Shown here: one piece after another, positions 61,201 through 64,000 of the stretch
Position numbering within the stretch: the stretch's first letter is position 1
How the letters are laid out: every line of letters starts with the position of its first letter
Origin: RZYY01 sp036794825
GTDB taxonomy: Bacteria > Bacteroidota > Bacteroidia > Bacteroidales > 4484-276
Direction of reading: 5' to 3'
NCBI GenBank assembly: GCA_036794825.1
Contig: DAIRGA010000003.1
Span: 62,001-126,000, forward strand
DNA: 64,000 nt
Made by a program: the position numbers and the translations under genes
Notes under the pieces: generated by a model
Seen by the model: only the letters and a program-made list of their open reading frames with translations
Told to the model about the DNA's origin: nothing
Database searches by the model: none

Positions 61201-62654
61201 TCGGTTGCTGTGTAAGAACCGCCACCATTCATGATTAGGTTTCTCCCTTGAAAGGCTTTATTTGTACCGGTGGATATCAGCGTTGTTCCGTTCACAGTAA
61301 TAGGTCCAACTGATAAAGATGATGAACCTAAATTACCCCCTGAAAACGTGAAATCTCCGTCAATGGTCATATTACCAGTACCTGTTCCACTTCCCAGATA
61401 ACCACCACTTATCGAAACATTACCACCAATGTTCACTGTACGGTTTCCGGCGCCATGGTCAAAATACCCGCCGGTAATGGTTACATTGCCGCCAATATCG
61501 GTGGTTCCGATTACATTGTAAGTTCCACCGGAAATGGTTGCACCACCTGCAATATTTACATCTGCAGTTCCCTGAAGGCTTCCTGCAGACTGGGTATAGC
61601 TTCCCGGGTTGAAAGTTCCGCCGGTCAGGTTCACCGTTGATCCGGAAACAATCAGGTTCCAATTCCCGGCGCCGGTAATCATATCGCCGTGCAGGCCGGT
61701 GGTGGTACCTTTATTAAAATTAAGTGTGGAGCCGGCTGCCAGCTGGTAATTGCAACCTGCCTCATTCTGGGTTGAAAACATCCGCAATTCGCCTCCATTA
61801 ACAATCACCTCTCCTGCATTCTTTAAAACTACATCCCAAGTTCCAGTCAGATTCATCAGTGATGATCCGTTTAACTGCATGGTACCTATATTTTCGATCA
61901 TTGGAAGACCGCCATAAACGTTATTGATTGATTTTGGGGACGAAAGATCAACCGTCCAGGTAGTTCCTGATGGAATGGTGATTTTTGTATTACTGCTGCC
62001 AAAATAGAAAATGTCGGTTGCTGTGTAAGAACCGCCACCATTCATGATTAGGTTTCTCCCTTGAAAGGTTTTATTTGTACCAGTGGATATCAGCGTTGTT
62101 CCGTTAACCGTAATAGGTCCAACTGATGAAGATGATGAACCTAAATTACCCCCTGAAAAAGTAAAATTACCGCCAATGGTCATGTTACCGGTTCCGCTAC
62201 CACTTCCAAGATAACTGCTACCCCCACTCATCGAAACATTGCCGCTAATGTTAATGGTACGGTTTCCGGCGCCATGGTCAAAATACCCGCCGGTAATGGT
62301 AACATCTCCAGCAATATCAGTAGTTCCGATTACATTGTAAGTTCCACCAGACTGTGTAAAGTTACCGGTAGCGGTAAAACTTTGACTGCCCTGCAGCACA
62401 CCGGCGTTCATGGTGAAGTTGTTGATGGTGGCCGCCACATCCACGGTAATGGTGTGAGCGGCATTGATTACCACATCATCGGCGGGGCCAGGAACGACTC
62501 CCCCCACCCAGGTGGCGGAGTTGCTCCAGTTGCCGCTGGCCGCACTTTGGATCTGAGCCATCAGTACATTTCCAATAATGATAAGAAACAGCATCAGCAG
62601 GATGCCTTTTGCGCGGGTAAAGCGCCCAAACGACTTGTAATTTTGCGTCTCCAT
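55233..62654 (-). CDS. Giant T9SS-secreted repeat adhesin (2473 residues)
   Basis: The signal or anchor (~10-33, ending VLMAQ) is preceded by ~15 basic residues. Residues ~40-870 form a beta-helix rich in Gly, Asn and Thr, with three copies of a ~271-residue repeat (~100-372, 373-643, 644-850); copies one and two are nearly identical. Two Ig-like domains follow (~1045-1225). Next come six 69-residue repeats (from 1227: EISGDLEFCDGQTSLLTAT, YLWSTGETTQSI, GCxxxAEV), two HYR domains (~1641-1799) and three more 69-residue repeats (~1800-2010). The end has a ~380-residue adhesin-like part and a type A sorting domain (LYPNPSNGLITLSI ... GVYFVRITAGGQTVVKKVVIQ). It is exported by T9SS to the surface, probably for adhesion or matrix formation. 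Confidence 0.9.
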   Translation of the reverse strand: METQNYKSFGRFTRAKGILLMLFLIIIGNVLMAQIQSAASGNWSNSATWVGGVVPGPADDVVINAAHTITVDVAATINNFTMNAGVLQGSQSFTATGNFTQSGGTYNVIGTTDIAGDVTITGGYFDHGAGNRTINISGNVSMSGGSSYLGSGSGTGNMTIGGNFTFSGGNLGSSSSSVGPITVNGTTLISTGTNKTFQGRNLIMNGGGSYTATDIFYFGSSNTKITIPSGTTWTVDLSSPKSINNVYGGLPMIENIGTMQLNGSSLMNLTGTWDVVLKNAGEVIVNGGELRMFSTQNEAGCNYQLAAGSTLNFNKGTTTGLHGDMITGAGNWNLIVSGSTVNLTGGTFNPGSYTQSAGSLQGTADVNIAGGATISGGTYNVIGTTDIGGNVTITGGYFDHGAGNRTVNIGGNVSISGGYLGSGTGTGNMTIDGDFTFSGGNLGSSSLSVGPITVNGTTLISTGTNKAFQGRNLIMNGGGSYTATDIFYFGSSNTKITIPAGTIWTVDLSAPKSINNVYGGLPMIENFGTMQLNGASLMNLAGSAEVFFKNAGAVIVNGGELRVHSTQNEAGCSYQLAAGSTLNFRSGTTSGLHGDMVTGAGNWNWIVSGATVNLTGGTFNPASYAQSAGTLQGTANVNIAGDATISGGNYNVIGTTEIAGNLIVSGGNFDNGAGTRTINVGGNLTQSGGILGGGNGAADMTIGGNFMFTGGTVGSGILSSGPIAVNGTAYISTGTTKTIIGRNLVINNEGLLNATDAFNIGYANKITISPGATWNIDLSTPKTIGNPYGSLPVIDNMGTIQLNGTSLFNLSSGLFIILKNAGEVIVGGGELRLSTTENTGTFKGIGLLNFAAGTLTQNGTISPGLSPGILTANGLQPLSASSTLEIGMYDGSGPGAGHSQLKRNGNLTLNGHLRVHETCEVPNGTYVIVELTSGTISGNFTSFDLPAGYTVEVGESNVSVVRDVPELFCPGDLVVDAPAGECSAVVNNIDPLVEGNQAIVWTLTGATEGSGNGSASGQVFEGGVTYVTYNLSEYPCETCTFTVTVNTNVVPSVSVESSATDICEGVNVQFTATPVNGGDPFFQWKVNGEPVGDNSPLFESSTLENGDVVTVEMTSSISCADPASVTSEPVTISVTPLVYPTVSISASDEEICEGTGVVFTATFENGGDAQFQWKLNGNDVGENSPVYESDALQDGDQVQLVMTSSLPCAVNPAESEVITMTVNPLPVAEISGDLEICEGETSSLTASEGASWLWNTGETTQTIEVSEEGNYSVVVTNEFGCQDETSVYLTVLPVPVAEISGNLEFCEGESSVLTVTEAASYLWSTGETTQSITVTESGIYSVVVTGENGCESAAEVSVIVFPLPSVEISGDIDLCEGQVSVLTASEGESYLWSTGETTQSISVSENGIYSVEVTDANGCSNSAEVSVTVHPQPVVEISGDLEFCDGQTSLLTATEGASYLWSTGETSQSISVSESGVYSVVVTDIFGCDGSAEVSVSVFSLPEIEISGDLEFCDGETSLLTATEGSAYLWSTGETTQSISVFVSGIYSVTVTDANGCDGFAEVNVTVFPLPLVEITGNFSFCIAASTELTATAGVSYLWSTGETTQSITVTEAGLYSVVVTDANGCEGYAEATVTDEDNQDPTITAPGDLTVSADEGLCSAYGIDLGEPVANDNCTVASVTNDAPETFPLGTTTVTWTVTDLAGRSAQDVQLVTVVDNQLPTIVAPADLTIPVDAVGEFCAASNVDLGEPTVDDNCSVESVTNDAPILFPLGTTEVTWTVVDGSGNMAQAVQYVTVISDFTAEISGDLDFCDGQSTLLTATEGVSYLWSTGETTQSITVYASAIVSVVVTAASGCEAFAEVEVLAYPIPEIDIEGDLEFCEGEFSVLTATAGVSYLWNTGETTQSITVSEAGDYSVTVTDLNGCEGNASVLVVVNPLPEVSITPDGPTTFCAGGSVVLTASEGASYLWSTGETSQSIVAADGGYYEVTVYNEFGCSASAEIFVEVIALPEVACPPTQQAYLDEMPVLLDMATPGGGVYSGEGVFMDGDDYYFDPSVGMGSYEITYCYTDPITECESCCTFIYKVNPLEQEICIPAGWSGISSYFQPDASIADLFGSLTAENKVQIMLGQSGIFWPSQNINTLNNWDVNQGYKIKMNEPGCIEVTGIIPDNRTVSLKKGASFMPVLCNQPVAAQDIFTQLGNNLLFAFDIYSQQLYWPMGGIYTLQTLEPGIGYLVNMINAGQATFNCGSKSATEGYAKAQPPVYQSAPWSLRATGSVHFISISTSALADLQKGDFIGVFNSAGICAGFTRYDGENENLLLVAFGDDFTTEVKDGLADGDGMTFRIFRPSTSKEAAIEATFNASMPNTGIFSENGQSQVIGFKAEATSINEARLSAISLYPNPSNGLITLSIPALDSSINIEVTNTSGQVVLIEKSEVSSASIRQLDLTGSNPGVYFVRITAGGQTVVKKVVIQ
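56625..58976 (-). repeat. Nine 207-bp coding repeats in two blocks
   Basis: Six units run from 58976 down to ~57735 and three from ~57257 to 56625, separated by two HYR-domain units. Each encodes ~69 residues with a cysteine after EISGDLEF, the run YLWSTGETTQSI and a second Cys in NGC. The Cys pair probably forms a disulfide within each unit. Confidence 0.9.
60105..62357 (-). repeat. Three ~813-bp coding repeats in the beta-helix part
   Basis: Units at about 61539-62357, 60726-61538 and 60105-60725 (the last shorter). The first two share stretches that are identical at the DNA level for over 80 bp, for example from 61171 and from 61984, exactly 813 bp apart; the third has diverged. Confidence 0.9.
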
Positions 62655-62809
62655 AAATTAAAAGATTAAATGTTAATAATTGAATAATGATTAAACTGCA
62701 GCAAAAAGTCCTGTTATTGGTGTTGGATATTACGACCTGATATTCAATATTTTAATACCAAATCAGTCATTCAATTCAACTCCGAAATTCCATGGCATTT
62801 TTGCCGCGA

Positions 62810-62859
62810 CAAAAATAGCGTCAGGGGATAGCGCGAGTCAATACCTCATTTGAGGTATT
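62810..62859 (-). promoter_or_regulatory. Promoter with an upstream palindromic site for the giant adhesin gene
   Basis: Minus-strand -7 element TATTTTTG (62810-62817, exact match). Upstream lies the palindrome AATACCTCA-TT-TGAGGTATT (62840-62859, perfect 9-bp arms), centred ~46 bp before the predicted transcription start, where an activator would bind. The implied leader is ~150 nt. Confidence 0.55.
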
Positions 62860-62993
62860 TTTGACCCGAAATAGGGTTTTAACTCTTAAAAATTGTGAAA
62901 TTGGGGGGAATTCACCTCCAAATACCCAGGGTTCCGCAAGTGGTTTTACCAGGAAATGGTAACCATGCGGTGGTTAAATTCAAATTTCCGGGC

Positions 62994-63076
62994 AACCCTG
63001 ACAGGGTTTGGAACCCTGTCAGGGTTATGATAATCTGGGTTTTAATCCTGACAGGTTTTTGAAACCTGTCAGGATT
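62994..63076. repeat. Two tandem perfect hairpins of related sequence
   Basis: Hairpin one: AACCCTGACAGGGTT (62994-63008), loop TGG, and its exact reverse complement (63012-63026). Hairpin two: AATCCTGACAGGTTT (63044-63058), loop TTG, and its exact reverse complement (63062-63076). Both arms of hairpin one are themselves near-palindromes around CCTGACAGG. The gap between them is 17 bp. This resembles the CCTGTCAGG-type intergenic repeats seen in Bacteroidetes. Confidence 0.85.
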
Positions 63077-63174
63077 AATTGGATACTGGTATCAAACCAT
63101 GATGAGAATAATAGGTTGGTTTACAAGGTTATCGGCCATTTCAGCAATGAATTTTACCCTTAATTTTTCGAATC

Positions 63175-63240
63175 CACCTGAAAATTTCACGTGAATTTTT
63201 CGGGTGAACCTTAAATTTTCACGTTAAAATTTTACTTTTG
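63175..63240 (+). promoter_or_regulatory. Two dyad operators and -7 element upstream of the second DUF4143 ATPase
   Basis: Dyad one, 63175-63206: 14 of 16 positions pair, centre TTTCAC|GTGAAT. Dyad two, 63213-63232: nine of ten pair, centre TTTTCAC|GTTAAAA. The centres are 32 bp apart (three helical turns). The exact -7 element TACTTTTG (63233-63240) directly follows dyad two. Confidence 0.6.
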
Positions 63241-63260
63241 TAACCATAAAGCACCAAAAT

Positions 63261-64000
63261 ATGAAAATCAGGCGTGATCTTTTCGACACCATTACTCATG
63301 AAATTTCAACGGGCAATTCCATCGTTCTGATCTATGGCGCCCGTCAAACGGGGAAAACTACTTTATCGAACGATGTACTGGCACAACTTCCCGGGAAAAT
63401 ACTCTACATCAATGCTGATGAAATCAAGTACCATGAGGCGCTGTCATCGAGGGACCTCAGGAAGTTAACCCTGCTGACGGAAGGTTTTGAGATTGTTTTT
63501 ATTGACGAAGCACAACGAATCCCTGACATCGGAATCAATCTGAAAATCATGCACGATCAGATGCCTGGACTCAAACTTCTTGTTACCGGTTCATCAACCC
63601 TTGACCTGGCTGGAAAAGTAAAGGAACCCCTGACAGGCCGCACATCGGGCTACAGACTTTTTCCCATTTCACTTTCCGAATTGCGAAAGGATATGAATGT
63701 TTTTGAGTTGCAAAACAGACTGGAAGAGTATATGATTTACGGAATGTACCCGGGTGTGCTGCAACTTAATTCGGCTGCCCAAAAGGAGAAGCACCTGCAG
63801 GAGCTTTCGTCTGCCTATCTTTATAAGGATGTTCTTGAACTGGCTTACATCAAAAATTCGTCGGTCATCACCCGGTTGCTCAGGCTTCTGGCTTTGCAAA
63901 CGGGTTCGGAGGTATCGGTACACGAATTGGCCAAAAACCTCGGTTTAAGCCACGAAACCGTTGCTTCGTACATTGATCTGCTGGAGCAATCCTTCATCCT
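63261..64000 (+). CDS. DUF4143-type ATPase (AAA_14), runs off the right edge
   Basis: 246 codons visible from the ATG at 63261. Walker A: IYGARQTGKTTLSN; Walker B: VFIDEAQRIP; sensor-like LLVTGSSTLDL; then TGRTSGYRLFPISLSEL and YMIYGMYPGVLQL. A winged-helix segment begins near residue 225 (HELAKNLGLSHETVASYIDLLEQSFI). The DUF4143 nuclease-like part would lie beyond the window. It belongs to the same family as the broken gene at 53934 but is clearly not a duplicate, since the Walker A blocks differ. Its promoter carries two dyads. Role in the family is unclear; many are accessory genes varying between strains. Confidence 0.9.
   Translation, partial: MKIRRDLFDTITHEISTGNSIVLIYGARQTGKTTLSNDVLAQLPGKILYINADEIKYHEALSSRDLRKLTLLTEGFEIVFIDEAQRIPDIGINLKIMHDQMPGLKLLVTGSSTLDLAGKVKEPLTGRTSGYRLFPISLSELRKDMNVFELQNRLEEYMIYGMYPGVLQLNSAAQKEKHLQELSSAYLYKDVLELAYIKNSSVITRLLRLLALQTGSEVSVHELAKNLGLSHETVASYIDLLEQSFI

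Larger units (their letters stand above)
62655..63260. other. Gene-free 606-bp stretch between the adhesin and the ATPase
   Basis: No protein or RNA gene seen. The stretch holds the adhesin promoter with its palindrome, the paired hairpins and the two dyads with the ATPase promoter, each listed separately. The part 63077-63170 shows nothing. Confidence 0.6.

Noticed and set aside
55233..62654. Many plus-strand open frames opposite the giant adhesin
   Set aside because: They are shadows of a repetitive, GC-patterned gene and repeat with its period.

Overview
The window looks like a chromosome segment of an anaerobic or microaerobic Bacteroidetes (Bacteroidales-like) bacterium. Family content supports this: a type IX secretion (T9SS) sorting domain, a TonB-dependent receptor with an N-terminal carboxypeptidase-regulatory-like domain, DUF5686, head-GIN and GldH-like proteins, and an SDR-type threonine dehydrogenase. 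The regulatory DNA agrees: many genes are preceded by the Bacteroidetes -7 element TAnnTTTG and few have a Shine-Dalgarno sequence. HydE, a class II (B12-dependent) ribonucleotide reductase and an ADP-forming acyl-CoA synthetase fit an anaerobic life. I saw no tRNA, rRNA, CRISPR array, integrase, insertion sequence or prophage.

Layout. 1-9.2 kb: the N-terminal part of an alpha-2-macroglobulin, a small membrane protein, a secreted barrel-like protein, yaaA, comEC, a three-PAS histidine kinase and a secreted endonuclease/phosphatase-fold protein. 9.3-19.2 kb: ADP-forming acyl-CoA synthetase, a thiolase-rhomboid pair, a GIN/barrel protein, and deoC cotranscribed with a long KamA-type radical SAM protein. 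19.2-25.3 kb: M19 dipeptidase, thyA-hydE, a non-coding repeat cluster, and the divergent threonine-to-glycine pair tdh/kbl. 25.3-33.5 kb: an unreported 50-residue membrane protein, an ECF sigma factor overlapping an anti-sigma-like/barrel protein, tsaB-gcvP and hisS-wbuC. 33.6-45 kb: a guanidinium-type SMR exporter, a metallo-beta-lactamase-fold gene interrupted by TAG, a MazG-like enzyme, DUF5686, an AI-2E family permease, a ytxH/holin-like/coiled-coil envelope trio, and a surface lipoprotein followed by its TonB receptor.

45-53.7 kb: a YwqK-type protein, a GldH-like lipoprotein, a viroplasmin-RNase H, and a compact selenium operon in which mnmH overlaps a NifS-SelD fusion gene, then the class II ribonucleotide reductase. 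53.9-64 kb: an accessory-looking end. A 2473-residue T9SS adhesin with repeats at two scales is flanked by two DUF4143-type ATPase genes, one broken by an in-frame TGA and one running off the window. The DNA between them is rich in palindromes.

Links between genes. Tdh, Kbl and GcvP form a route from threonine to glycine and then to one-carbon units and CO2. MnmH plus NifS-SelD would take cysteine or selenocysteine to selenophosphate and then to 2-selenouridine in tRNA. The most unusual items are the NifS-SelD fusion, the palindrome-controlled adhesin and ATPase promoters, the hidden 50-residue gene, the sigma/anti-sigma-barrel pair and the two single-stop pseudogenes.
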